Shown here in pieces: positions 9,440-18,193 of a stretch of DNA of 64,000 nucleotides. The DNA comes from Vibrio sp. YMD68 (GTDB lineage Bacteria; Pseudomonadota; Gammaproteobacteria; Enterobacterales; Vibrionaceae): contig NZ_CP124613.1 in assembly GCF_029958905.1 (NCBI RefSeq), positions 1,116,001 to 1,180,000 on the forward strand, written 5' to 3'. The first letter of the stretch is position 1. The number at the start of each line of letters is the position of its first letter. Below the pieces are notes generated by a model that was not told where the DNA came from, searched no databases, and saw nothing but the letters and a program-made list of their open reading frames with translations. The translations under genes and the position numbers were made by a program.

Positions 9440-9652
9440 ATGAAAAATAATAATAAAATAAAAAATGAACCTACGTGCTGCCCACTATGTGCCAGCGACG
9501 ACTTTCTAATATCAGAGGACAACGAAACCATATTTTGCGCCCATTGCGGCTCTCACCTTGAACATGTCTCTACAATACAAGCTGCACTCATACTGCCAAC
9601 CGCTTCATTAAACAGTAAAATCATACACCCGATAGGTTGTGCTGTTAATTAA
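9440..9652 (+). CDS. Small zinc-ribbon protein
   Basis: A 70-residue protein with two CxxC knuckles (CPLC near residues 14-17 and CAHC near 34-37), the pattern of a single zinc ribbon. No other domain. Function unknown; such proteins often bind nucleic acid or act as metal-dependent adaptors. Its last codons overlap the last codons of the convergent phosphatase gene by 8 bp. Confidence 0.65.
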   Translation: MKNNNKIKNEPTCCPLCASDDFLISEDNETIFCAHCGSHLEHVSTIQAALILPTASLNSKIIHPIGCAVN

Positions 9653-10286
9653 GCCAAGTTTTAATCGATGGTAATTCTGTGAATGTTTCTACTTGGGGGT
9701 TGTGATTATGAGCATTGCCGAGTAGAAACGTTTTAACGCCTGCGCTCACGCCCGCTTCTATTCCTTTTGGCGTATCATCGACGTAGATACATTCTGCAAG
9801 AGAATACCCCATGTTCATTGCTGCATAACAAATTAAATCTGGATCTGGTTTCCAGCTATTGGCATCAAATGCCGAAAACATTTTCCCCTTGAAATAAGGT
9901 AGAAGGCAAGTTAGATCAAGGGAGTATTGGATCTTTTCTAAAGGCCCATTCGAAACCACGCAGTACTCAATCCCGCTATTACTTAAATAATCGAGCAAGT
10001 CTTTGGCCCCTTTCATCGGCCTAAGATCTTTTTCAAAAAGAATTTTCAATTCGGTCCGATAGAGTGGCTCTAATGTATCAAGAGAGATGGTGACACCTAG
10101 ATGTTCACAGGCCGTTGACAATACATCGGCCAACTTGCCGCCTTCATGCTGACTCAGCGCATCCTCAAGCGAAAGCTCAATGTTAAACCGTGCAAAAACG
10201 TTGACTAACGCTTGGCAACACAATCTTTCGCTATCAATTAAAGTCCCATCACAATCAAAAATAACGCATTTTATACTTTGAGCCAT
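9645..10286 (-). CDS. HAD-superfamily phosphatase, YieH-like
   Basis: A 213-residue sugar-phosphate-type phosphatase. The four HAD motifs are visible: FDCDGTL (catalytic aspartates at 10 and 12), SNGP, the lysine of WKPDP, and VDDTPKG. The cap inserted after motif I and the sequence EYCVVSNGPLEKIQ resemble E. coli YieH, a 6-phosphogluconate phosphatase. Substrate is inferred only from that resemblance. Ends 8 bp inside the convergent zinc-ribbon gene. Confidence 0.85.
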   Translation of the reverse strand: MAQSIKCVIFDCDGTLIDSERLCCQALVNVFARFNIELSLEDALSQHEGGKLADVLSTACEHLGVTISLDTLEPLYRTELKILFEKDLRPMKGAKDLLDYLSNSGIEYCVVSNGPLEKIQYSLDLTCLLPYFKGKMFSAFDANSWKPDPDLICYAAMNMGYSLAECIYVDDTPKGIEAGVSAGVKTFLLGNAHNHNPQVETFTELPSIKTWLN

Positions 10287-10425
10287 CAGTTAACCTCGCA
10301 ACTAAGAGTCACTCCATCATATTAAAAGTGTTCTACTAAAAAAGGAGCTAGGTAACACAAAGCTAATATCATGCCGTTGAATAATGGAAAGTTAAGGCTT
10401 AGTCACTCTTTTGAAAACTAACGTT

Positions 10426-10965
10426 TCACTTTTTCTCGATATAAATCGTTTTAGTGTCGATGTCTGCGCAATACATTTGGTTAATAAGCTGTGAAGCGAA
10501 CGACAGGGCAAGATGGTCATTAACTTGCTCACCAGCAACCACAATATTAGAGATCAATACAATATCAGAGACCAAAATGGAATCGTCTGTTTGGGTCACT
10601 ATTGCCGCTGCAGCGGGTATCCCATCGTTGAAAGCAACGTAGAGATCACAAGGGGGAGATAGGATAATTTGAGTAAAGAATTCCAATACTTCGGCCTGTT
10701 CTTTTTCATCTACCCATTGTTGCGATTGCAAAATCGAAAACATGACCGTTAAGCGATGAAAATCCACAAGGTATATCTCTTGTAGGCCAAAAGCATTGCC
10801 ATCATTGGTTGGGTCTGGCTGCCAAACCTGGTAAATTCGCGCCTCAAGAGAACGCTGATACAACGCGCAGCCCGCTACACTTTCTTTGGTCGGAAATTTC
10901 ACATCAATGTGCTGGGATAACCACTGATTTTTAATGTCAGCAATGGGTAACGATCTGATAGTCAT
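10426..10965 (-). CDS. Conserved hypothetical protein, possibly GNAT-like
   Basis: A 179-residue protein that I do not recognise. The central part (about 120-145, LYVAFNDGIPAAAAIVTQ) looks like the beta strands of an acetyltransferase fold, but no clear acetyl-CoA motif is seen. I start at the ATG at 10965, preceded by GGAAA at a good distance, rather than 14 codons upstream. No close operon partner. Confidence 0.6.
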   Translation of the reverse strand: MTIRSLPIADIKNQWLSQHIDVKFPTKESVAGCALYQRSLEARIYQVWQPDPTNDGNAFGLQEIYLVDFHRLTVMFSILQSQQWVDEKEQAEVLEFFTQIILSPPCDLYVAFNDGIPAAAAIVTQTDDSILVSDIVLISNIVVAGEQVNDHLALSFASQLINQMYCADIDTKTIYIEKK

Positions 10966-11190
10966 GTTTATTTCCGAGCGAGAACAGTTCTTCGAGAATA
11001 GCGACACTCGCTAAACCCTACAAGCGTTATTATCATCTCGCGCTTGGGAATGGTTTATGGGTCCGAAAATTCACGCTACGAAAATGCGTGACATATACTC
11101 TCTTCCAATTAGATAGCTAAACAGGTTTCCCTAAACTGTCTAACTCTTATACACTGATCACTGTATTAATTTTTACAAGAGCTTACTTTA

Positions 11191-11670
11191 ATGATCAAAA
11201 AAATAGCACTGATTTCGGCGCTGGCACTCATGCTTACAGGCTGTGACCGAAACGAAGTTGGCGACGTCAGTTTAGGGATTTTTACCCTAAAAGACATTAA
11301 AATATCAAATTTGGATGACGATAAAATCCCTGGCGTCACCTGCCACATCGCCTCTGTAGAAGCGAACTTAAGTCTTTCTGATCCGAGTGACAGTTCCATA
11401 TCTTGTCGTCAAACTGGTGATATCACCCCAGAAATGCTAGCGACGATTGATAAGAGTAAATCCGGTGAAGTTGTGTTTAAACAGTCTAAAAGCATTTTCT
11501 TTAAAACAATGAAAGTGAGACGCATCTTCGACGTTGAAAATCAAACTCTGCTTTATTTGTCGTATACGACCAAAGAAACCGAGGGCAGCTTCAAACACAG
11601 TCTATCGACCGTGCCTTTGTGGGGAACAAAAGCCTACAACAGCTATGTGGGTGATGCGAAAACCAACTAA
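11191..11670 (+). CDS. creA: CreA family lipoprotein-like protein
   Basis: A 159-residue exported protein of the CreA family (function unknown). The N-terminus is a signal peptide ending in the lipobox LMLTGC, so it is probably lipidated at Cys18; most CreA proteins are not annotated as lipoproteins, so this is worth noting. The GVTCHIAS and SSISCRQTG cysteine segments are typical of CreA. Monocistronic: a strong hairpin terminator follows. Confidence 0.88.
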   Translation: MIKKIALISALALMLTGCDRNEVGDVSLGIFTLKDIKISNLDDDKIPGVTCHIASVEANLSLSDPSDSSISCRQTGDITPEMLATIDKSKSGEVVFKQSKSIFFKTMKVRRIFDVENQTLLYLSYTTKETEGSFKHSLSTVPLWGTKAYNSYVGDAKTN

Positions 11671-11725
11671 GTGACATTAGTTTTATAGGTGACTCCAAGC
11701 TTCTCTGACTGATTAAAGTTTGCCA

Positions 11726-11760
11726 GGCTCATGGGATGATTGTTCCCATGAGCCTCTCTT
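11726..11760 (+). terminator. Terminator of creA
   Basis: Perfect 11-bp stem GGCTCATGGGA / TCCCATGAGCC with a short loop, followed by TCTCTTAATT. T tail is imperfect. Confidence 0.75.
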
Positions 11761-11797
11761 AATTACTGTAATTCTATGTAACGAAAGTTTTATTGTG

Positions 11798-11806
11798 TGA
11801 TATAAT
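11798..11806 (+). promoter_or_regulatory. Extended -10 promoter of gsk
   Basis: TGATATAAT is a consensus extended -10 element (TGN plus TATAAT) 30 bp before the gsk start. No good -35 box is visible at 17 bp, as is common for extended -10 promoters. Confidence 0.5.
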
Positions 11807-11835
11807 TCAACAAAATCCTCAACCGTTCTTTTCCC

Positions 11836-13140
11836 ATGAAATTTCCCGGACAACGCAAGTCAAAGCACTACTTCCCTACTCATGCTAGAGATCCTTTGGT
11901 CAATCAAATTCAACAAACACCAAAGCTGCACCGACCAATCATTGTTGGTGTTGGTCAAACGATCGTAGATATCGAAGCGAGAGTCGATACTGAATTCTTA
12001 GAAAAGTATGAACTCAGTAAAGGGCATTCATTGGTTTTAGAAGAAAGTAAAGCCGATGAACTGTATCAAGAACTGGTTGAGAAAGAGCTCATTACGCACC
12101 AATACCCTGGTGATACCATCGGTAATACGCTTCACAACTACTCGGTTCTTGCCGACAGTAAATCAGTATTGCTTGGCGTTATGTCGAAAAATATTGAAGT
12201 CGGTTCTTATGCGTACCGCTACCTTTGCCGTACCTCTTCACGCATGAACTTGAATCATCTGCAAATGGTCGACGGTCCTATCGGCCGTTGCTACACGCTG
12301 ATTACCGAAGATGGTGAACGTACCTTTGCGATTAACGAAGGGCACATGAACAAACTTCGTCCTGACAGTGTTCCTGAGGATGTGTTCGACAAAGCGTCTG
12401 CACTGGTTGTTTCTTCTTACCTAATGCGTGGTAAACCCGAAGATCCTATGCCTCAAGCGGTGGCTCGATCAATTGAAATTGCGAAAAAGAAAAACATACC
12501 GGTTGTCCTTACCCTAGGGACTAAGTATGTGATTGAAGGCGCAGAAAAATGGTGGCAAGAATACATTAAAGAAAATGTCACGATTATTGCGATGAACGAA
12601 GAAGAAGGCGAAGCACTAACTGGTGAAAAGGATCCTCTACTCGCCGCTGATAAAGCGCTTCAGTGGGTGGATCTCGTGCTTTGTACGGCAGGACCTGTCG
12701 GTTTGTATATGGCGGGATACGTGGATGATTCTGCTAAACGTTTAACAGAGCTTGCGTTATTGCCAGGAAATATTCCAGAATTTAATGAATTCGAATTTAG
12801 CCGAGCGATGCGAAAATCAGATTGCACGAACCCTGTAAAAATTTACTCTCATATTGGGCCATATCTTGGTGGGCCGCTAGAGATTAAAAACACCAATGGT
12901 GCCGGAGATGGAGCCCTGTCAGCCTTACTGCACGACATGGCCGCGAACAGTTACCACGAGTCGAATGTCCCGAATTCGGCCAAACACGACCACCCGTATT
13001 TAACTTACTCTTCGCTATCACAAATTTGTAAATACGCTAACCGTGTCAGTTATGAGGTATTAACACAACACTCGCCTCGTCTATCAAGATCACTTCCAGA
13101 ACGAGAAGATAGCTTAGAAGAAACCTACTGGGATCGTTAA
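11836..13140 (+). CDS. gsk: Inosine/guanosine kinase
   Basis: A 434-residue PfkB-family kinase that phosphorylates inosine and guanosine for purine salvage. The C-terminal PfkB signature NTNGAGDGALSALLHD (about 355-370) contains the catalytic base Asp. The length and the N-terminal region up to VGVGQTIVDIEARV match Gsk of enterobacteria and vibrios. Monocistronic, with its own extended -10 promoter, and convergent with torS. Confidence 0.95.
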   Translation: MKFPGQRKSKHYFPTHARDPLVNQIQQTPKLHRPIIVGVGQTIVDIEARVDTEFLEKYELSKGHSLVLEESKADELYQELVEKELITHQYPGDTIGNTLHNYSVLADSKSVLLGVMSKNIEVGSYAYRYLCRTSSRMNLNHLQMVDGPIGRCYTLITEDGERTFAINEGHMNKLRPDSVPEDVFDKASALVVSSYLMRGKPEDPMPQAVARSIEIAKKKNIPVVLTLGTKYVIEGAEKWWQEYIKENVTIIAMNEEEGEALTGEKDPLLAADKALQWVDLVLCTAGPVGLYMAGYVDDSAKRLTELALLPGNIPEFNEFEFSRAMRKSDCTNPVKIYSHIGPYLGGPLEIKNTNGAGDGALSALLHDMAANSYHESNVPNSAKHDHPYLTYSSLSQICKYANRVSYEVLTQHSPRLSRSLPEREDSLEETYWDR

Positions 13141-13152
13141 TTCCTTCAGATT

Positions 13153-13208
13153 ACTTACTCAGTCGGCGTTTGAACTCTGCGTTCTCCTAAGCGCTCGTCT
13201 GAGTAAGT
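13153..13208. repeat. 10-bp inverted repeat between gsk and torS
   Basis: ACTTACTCAG (13153-13162) and CTGAGTAAGT (13199-13208) are perfect inverted arms. The right arm lies inside the last codons of torS. Placed between convergent genes, it could slow or end transcription from both sides, though there is no T run. Confidence 0.55.
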
Positions 13209-16200
13209 AAGTTTTCAAGCGCCTGTTTCGATTGATGAATCGTTTGTTCAAGTTCGGCTTCAACACTTGAGTAAGACGACAATGTATCCGCGCTTTTTTC
13301 AATATCAACACAGAGCTGGTACAAAGCATCTAACCCTAAACTAGAAGCTGAACCCTTCAACTTATGAACAATGGATTTCACTTCACTCTGGCTTCGTGCA
13401 TTCATAGCGTTCTCTAAACTACTGAGTGCTTCTGCACTCCCCTGATCAAATAATGCCACTATCTTAGTGACACTCTCAATGCCCAGAACCTCAATATCGC
13501 TGGACACTATTTTTGTATTTATAATTCCTTTCTTTTCAATTGTTTGACCCGTATTTTCTTGATCTAGGATCTCTTTATCTGGGCCTTCTTGAAATGAAAC
13601 GACTTGATCATAGATCCTTTGTTCAAGGACCGAATCACCAAGGGCTGCCCCATCAAGAACGGCTTCATCGAGAGCGGTTCCATTAAGAAAAATTGACCCA
13701 AGTAATGCCCTAAGGGAGTCTCGTTCCAGTGGTTTGGGTAGATACCCATCAAAGCCAGCATCTAAATAGGTTTCAACCTCCTCTTTGAAAACATGCGCGG
13801 AAACCGCAATCATTGGGGTGTCACTACCGATCGCTTTGAATTCCGCTAAGAGATCAACCCCAGAGCAATCGGGGAGATTAATATCAATCAATAAGACATC
13901 AAAGGAAGGGGAAATAGCGTTTTGTTCTTTGTTTTTTTGGTCACTTAAGCACGATTCTGAATAGGGCGTTCTTGTTTTTGAATATAGCGTTCTTGCTTTC
14001 GAATATAGCGCTCTTGCTTTTGAACCGGTTTCTGCAACAACGACTTGATGCCCCATACTGCGTAAAAAACCTTCCGCTATCATGCTATTGACTGGATTAT
14101 CTTCAATCAATAACACTCGTAATGGGCGCAGAGCGCTATTTTGTTCATTCCCTTGACTGCCGCCCAACAAGTTCAGTTCCGCATGACGGTTAATTTGTTG
14201 TTCATCGCTTTTCAACAAAGGCAGTTCAAACTGAAAACAACTGCCTTTCCCCTGTTCTGAGGTCACATTTAACGTGCCGTTCATTGCCTCAATTAGTCGG
14301 TGACTGATCGCTAAGCCCAGCCCTGTGCCGCCGAGTGAAGCATCGTGTTTTTTCGCTTGAGTAAATGCATCAAACAGCCCTTGCATATCATCATTGGCTA
14401 TCCCTATTCCCGAATCACTGACTTCAAAGACAACATGCCCACTGCGGTCATCTTCCTGCGTCATATGAATGTAAATATCCACGTATCCGCTGTCGGTAAA
14501 CTTAATGGCATTACCAATCAAATTATTAAGCACTTGGCTAATACGAGTGGCATCGCCTTGCCATAAAGGCTGAATATCACTTTCAATACACTGATTTAAG
14601 TCCAACGATTTCTCATTCGCTTTGCCCATAAATAATTGGTGGCTGTCGCGAACAACATCGTGCAGATTAAATGTGACTGGGCGAATATCCAAATGGCCCG
14701 CTTCAATTTTTGAGTAATCTAAAACGTCATTCAAAATGGCTAACAAGGTTTTACCACTTCGATTGATCACTTCGACGTAGTGATTCTGCCGGTCATTTAA
14801 TCGTGTGTCCTGAAGCAACTGGACGGTACCCAAAACCCCATTCATCGGCGTTCTGATTTCATGGCTCATGGTAGCCAAAAACGCAGATTTAGCGCGATTG
14901 GCTTGCTCTGCCGACTCTCTTGCTTTCGCATGATCGGCAACTGCCACATTCAGTTTGTTGTTAGATTCTTGCAGTTGCCCTGTTCTTTCTGACACTAACT
15001 CTTCCAAATGCTCTTTATGATCTTGCAGCGCTTGTTTGGCCGCAGACTCTCTGACCGCCGCTTTTTGTAATGCCTGAGCAGTATCTCTTGCTGTGACGAT
15101 GGCTCGCCCCATATCGGCAAGTTCATCATGACCAGAAACTTTTACCTGAACATTCAATTGGCCATTAGCAATCGAAAGCAAAGCGGAGGAATATTCATCC
15201 AGACGTTTAACGACCTGAATATAGACCACTCGCCACACAATCAGCACAGCGATAATGAAACCGATAAGTGCCAATAGGGTCAACGTCCACTGTGCGGAAT
15301 TCAACGTTGATTTTACGTTCGCGACGGCTGCGGTAGTCGAGGCGTTTGAATCATCGACAAGCTGGTTCACCGTGTTATTGAGCGTCGCCATTTCGAGCAT
15401 ATTTTCTTGCATCAATTGCTGGAGTAATAGCTGTGTCTGGTGACGTGATTTCAGCCGTTCAAAAACCTGACTATTCTCTTTAAGCCCTTCTAATAAAAAG
15501 GCCATCTGTCGAGATCGGGTTGGATCCTCAACCACTCTTGCTCGTCTTTGCATGATAGACACGTTATGGGAAAATTCTTGGCTTATGAGCTCAATTCGAG
15601 CAATGTCGGTAATGGACTGGATCTCTTCAATCTGATTAAGCGCCTTAAACGCCAATAAATGAAATTCGTGTAAACGTTCTGATAAATCCAAATCAATTTC
15701 GACTAAATCATCGAGCGCTTGATACACCAGGCTGGGTTCGTTCTTATCCAAAAGGTCGTAAATATGCGTCACATTGGCAACAGCCACGGTACTGGTATTG
15801 AATACTTGAGTACGGGCGAGTTGTTCAAGTTCAGAAGCCAACTTCCGCATTGATACCACTTGTTCGTTAATCTGGTTAGAGTATTGAAGCTTCTGTTCAA
15901 CGGCTAAACCGAGGTTTGCCAACGAATCAATAATGACTTGAACATCATGAGCAAGCGCATCCAGTAACGCAGAGTCGAAAGCATCGGAACCTAGCTGAGT
16001 AATATGGAAGAGCAGCGTTTCCAATTGGCCAAACAAGACCTGCCCTGCCTGTTTGTGCTGTTGCTCAGATTGCGCGTTTGATAACGTTTGGACAGAGGTG
16101 ATGATTCGAGCACTGAGTTCAGACACTTTCCGTGCCTCAATCATAGACGGGATGGTTCTGTTGACGACGTTGCGTTCCGTATTCGCCACATACGAAAAAC

Positions 16201-16309
16201 CCAATACCCCGACAAGCGCCGAGAGCAGCAGTATCATTGCCATTGCAGAAAAGGCAAAAAGTAACTTACGTCCGATACTCGCTTTAGCCAACAACATGAT
16301 AAACTTCAC
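13187..16309 (-). CDS. torS: Hybrid sensor histidine kinase TorS
   Basis: A 1040-residue inner-membrane kinase of the TMAO respiration system. Order: TM helix (about 15-37), helical periplasmic sensor, TM helix (about 340-362), HAMP, coiled coil, HisKA with His483 ([12 protein letters not shown]), HATPase, receiver with Asp809, and Hpt with His982 (IVHKLKGSA). All phosphorelay residues are present. It is longer than E. coli TorS (914). Part of the excess is an in-frame 7-residue tandem repeat in the receiver (about 764-784) and a low-complexity linker before Hpt (about 880-940, rich in DGA/LDE units). Divergent from torT with only about 40 bp between. The expected regulator torR is not in this window. 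Confidence 0.93.
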   Translation of the reverse strand: MKFIMLLAKASIGRKLLFAFSAMAMILLLSALVGVLGFSYVANTERNVVNRTIPSMIEARKVSELSARIITSVQTLSNAQSEQQHKQAGQVLFGQLETLLFHITQLGSDAFDSALLDALAHDVQVIIDSLANLGLAVEQKLQYSNQINEQVVSMRKLASELEQLARTQVFNTSTVAVANVTHIYDLLDKNEPSLVYQALDDLVEIDLDLSERLHEFHLLAFKALNQIEEIQSITDIARIELISQEFSHNVSIMQRRARVVEDPTRSRQMAFLLEGLKENSQVFERLKSRHQTQLLLQQLMQENMLEMATLNNTVNQLVDDSNASTTAAVANVKSTLNSAQWTLTLLALIGFIIAVLIVWRVVYIQVVKRLDEYSSALLSIANGQLNVQVKVSGHDELADMGRAIVTARDTAQALQKAAVRESAAKQALQDHKEHLEELVSERTGQLQESNNKLNVAVADHAKARESAEQANRAKSAFLATMSHEIRTPMNGVLGTVQLLQDTRLNDRQNHYVEVINRSGKTLLAILNDVLDYSKIEAGHLDIRPVTFNLHDVVRDSHQLFMGKANEKSLDLNQCIESDIQPLWQGDATRISQVLNNLIGNAIKFTDSGYVDIYIHMTQEDDRSGHVVFEVSDSGIGIANDDMQGLFDAFTQAKKHDASLGGTGLGLAISHRLIEAMNGTLNVTSEQGKGSCFQFELPLLKSDEQQINRHAELNLLGGSQGNEQNSALRPLRVLLIEDNPVNSMIAEGFLRSMGHQVVVAETGSKARALYSKARTLYSKTRTPYSESCLSDQKNKEQNAISPSFDVLLIDINLPDCSGVDLLAEFKAIGSDTPMIAVSAHVFKEEVETYLDAGFDGYLPKPLERDSLRALLGSIFLNGTALDEAVLDGAALGDSVLEQRIYDQVVSFQEGPDKEILDQENTGQTIEKKGIINTKIVSSDIEVLGIESVTKIVALFDQGSAEALSSLENAMNARSQSEVKSIVHKLKGSASSLGLDALYQLCVDIEKSADTLSSYSSVEAELEQTIHQSKQALENLLTQTSA
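13959..14021. repeat. 21-bp tandem repeat x3 inside torS receiver domain
   Basis: Three 21-bp units encode the heptads [14 protein letters not shown]-like, each differing by 1-4 bases. They sit between alpha-2 and beta-3 of the receiver fold, just before the segment [11 protein letters not shown]. Confidence 0.85.
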
Positions 16310-16348
16310 TTCTTTGTTTTTAATGAACCCCCATATTTTGCAGTGTTT

Positions 16349-17476
16349 ATGATGAAGATGCCAACGAATAAACCTATGTACAGACGTTCTATGTCTACAA
16401 AGTCTATGCCTACAAGGTCTATGCCTACGAGGTCTATGTCGAAAATGACTGGGGCTGCCACTTCTGTGCTTGTCACTCTGTTATCCATTGCCAGTATCTC
16501 CTTCACTCTTTTCCCAACACAGCTATTCGCCCAAACAGAGCAAACTGAAGAGAACAAACCCTATAAGATTTGTGCGGTATATCCTCATCTTAAAGACTCG
16601 TATTGGCTTTCCATCAATTATGGCATGGTAGACGAGGCTAAGAATCTACCCATCAACCTTAAGGTTCTCGAATCAGGGGGCTACCCAAACAAAGACAAAC
16701 AAAAGCAACAATTAAAAGACTGTGTTAATTGGAGCGCCGACGCCATTATTCTAGGTACGGTCGCGCCGAGTTTGTACCGTGATGATTTGTTTCAACTGAC
16801 GGGCACAATCCCCATTTTTGCTACCGTTAATCACCTTGAACTCAATGATGAAAATCTCCCTTTGTTAAAAGGCACGGTTGGCGTCGACTGGTATTGGATG
16901 GGGCATTCAACCGGACATTACCTTTTAAAGAAGCACCCTGCGGGGTCAGGCAAGGTTACTATTGCGCTTCTTCCTGGTCCCGTTTCCAGTGGGGGAACTA
17001 AGCCCGTCATTCAAGGGTTTATTGATGCTATCGAAGGCAGTGATATCAATATTGTTGAAACCCAATGGGCGGACAACGACAAAGAGCTTCAGAGGAACTT
17101 GGTGCAGGCGCTCATTGAACATAACGATCTTGATTATCTTGTTGGTAGCGCGGTCGCCATTGAAGCCGCCATTTCAGAAATAAGAATCATGGGCAAGACC
17201 GATCAAATCAAATTAGTCTCGACCTACTTAAGTCACGGCGTGTATCGTGGCATTGTACGCGGAAGAGTCGAGTTTGCTCCGACAGACCAAATGGTGATGC
17301 AAGGTCGATTATCTGTCCAACAGGCATACCATTTCTTGAGTCACAAACCCTATACGCCTAATGAAGCCCCTGCCATCCAAGCCATTACAAGTTCGGACTT
17401 TCAGGCTGACTCAATTTTAAATTCTCTCTCTCCTTCTGGTTATAGACCTACTTTTTCGGTACGCCCTATTGATTAA
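16349..17476 (+). CDS. torT: Periplasmic TMAO-binding protein TorT
   Basis: Periplasmic sugar-binding-fold protein that presents TMAO to TorS. The mature part begins near [17 protein letters not shown] and continues with [10 protein letters not shown] and the two-lobe fold, about 342 residues as in E. coli TorT. The first 33 residues before the hydrophobic signal segment are unusual: a 5-residue unit ([10 protein letters not shown]) repeated four times. I show the ATG at 16349; because nearly every repeat unit has its own Met, the true start could be as late as the ATG at 16445, which would leave a normal signal peptide ending LFAQ. Divergent from torS; mgsA follows. Confidence 0.9.
   Translation: MMKMPTNKPMYRRSMSTKSMPTRSMPTRSMSKMTGAATSVLVTLLSIASISFTLFPTQLFAQTEQTEENKPYKICAVYPHLKDSYWLSINYGMVDEAKNLPINLKVLESGGYPNKDKQKQQLKDCVNWSADAIILGTVAPSLYRDDLFQLTGTIPIFATVNHLELNDENLPLLKGTVGVDWYWMGHSTGHYLLKKHPAGSGKVTIALLPGPVSSGGTKPVIQGFIDAIEGSDINIVETQWADNDKELQRNLVQALIEHNDLDYLVGSAVAIEAAISEIRIMGKTDQIKLVSTYLSHGVYRGIVRGRVEFAPTDQMVMQGRLSVQQAYHFLSHKPYTPNEAPAIQAITSSDFQADSILNSLSPSGYRPTFSVRPID
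16388..16447. repeat. 15-bp tandem repeat x4 in the torT 5' end
   Basis: Units at 16388, 16403, 16418 and 16433 follow the pattern TCTATGcCTACaAGG. Each unit brings a new ATG and an AGG close before the next unit, so the repeat multiplies possible start sites ahead of the signal peptide. Confidence 0.88.
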
Positions 17477-17525
17477 CCACTAGGTTTTCATAATGATAGA
17501 GATAATAATTACTAAGGAACCCTAC

Positions 17526-17981
17526 ATGGAAAAAACAACTCGCACTATGCCAGCGCATAAAAATGTCGCTTTAGTCGCTCATGACCACTACAAGCCAGAG
17601 CTCCTTCGCTGGGTAATTGAGAATAAGGAAAAACTTCAGGGTCATTTTCTTTATGCCACTGGCACCACAGGGCATATGCTCAGTAAGCAAACTGGGCTCG
17701 CAATCAAGAGTTTGATAAGCGGCCCAATGGGTGGTGATCAGCAGCTTGGGGCACTCATTTCAGAAGGGAAAATTGATGTGTTGATCTTCTTCTGGGATCC
17801 ACTCAATGCCGTGCCGCATGATCCAGATGTGAAAGCGCTTCTGCGTATTGCCAGTGTATGGAACATTCCTGTGGCAACCAACAGAGCAACGGCTAATTTC
17901 CTAATCGAGTCACCTCTATTAGAGCAAGAAGTTGAGATTGAAATTCCCGATTACGAGGCTTACTTAGCAAGCCGTACTTAA
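17526..17981 (+). CDS. mgsA: Methylglyoxal synthase
   Basis: A 151-residue cytoplasmic enzyme that converts dihydroxyacetone phosphate to methylglyoxal and phosphate, a bypass of lower glycolysis when phosphate is short. The active-site segment [13 protein letters not shown] with its catalytic Asp, and the VPHDPDV segment, are intact, and length equals E. coli MgsA. I start at ATG 17526, 6 nt after AAGGAA, rather than 11 codons earlier. The neighbouring helD and yccS reproduce the mgsA/helD/yccS cluster of enterobacteria. Confidence 0.95.
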   Translation: MEKTTRTMPAHKNVALVAHDHYKPELLRWVIENKEKLQGHFLYATGTTGHMLSKQTGLAIKSLISGPMGGDQQLGALISEGKIDVLIFFWDPLNAVPHDPDVKALLRIASVWNIPVATNRATANFLIESPLLEQEVEIEIPDYEAYLASRT

Positions 17982-18023
17982 CACATAGCATGGCCGCTAA
18001 AAATGTCGACGTAAAGCCGAAGA

Positions 18024-18098
18024 CGGTTATCTACAAGCGGTTATCTACAGGCGGTTTTTACAGGCTAGTGTCAATAAACAAGGAAAATAAACAAGGAA
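18024..18098. repeat. Two short tandem repeats after mgsA
   Basis: CGGTTATCTACAAG is repeated three times with changes (18024-18064), and AATAAACAAGGAA twice exactly (18073-18098). Non-coding. Confidence 0.85.
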
Positions 18099-18117
18099 AA
18101 TAAGCTCGTTCTTGGTT

Positions 18118-18149
18118 AACAGCGCCTCTTTAATAGGCGCTGTTTTTTA
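18118..18149 (+). terminator. Terminator between mgsA and helD
   Basis: Perfect 10-bp stem AACAGCGCCT / AGGCGCTGTT with a 7-nt loop and a T run. It lies between convergent genes. Confidence 0.9.
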
Positions 18150-18193
18150 TTGCAGGTCTTTCCCTTGAAGAGGTCACGAGGAGATCACCGGCG

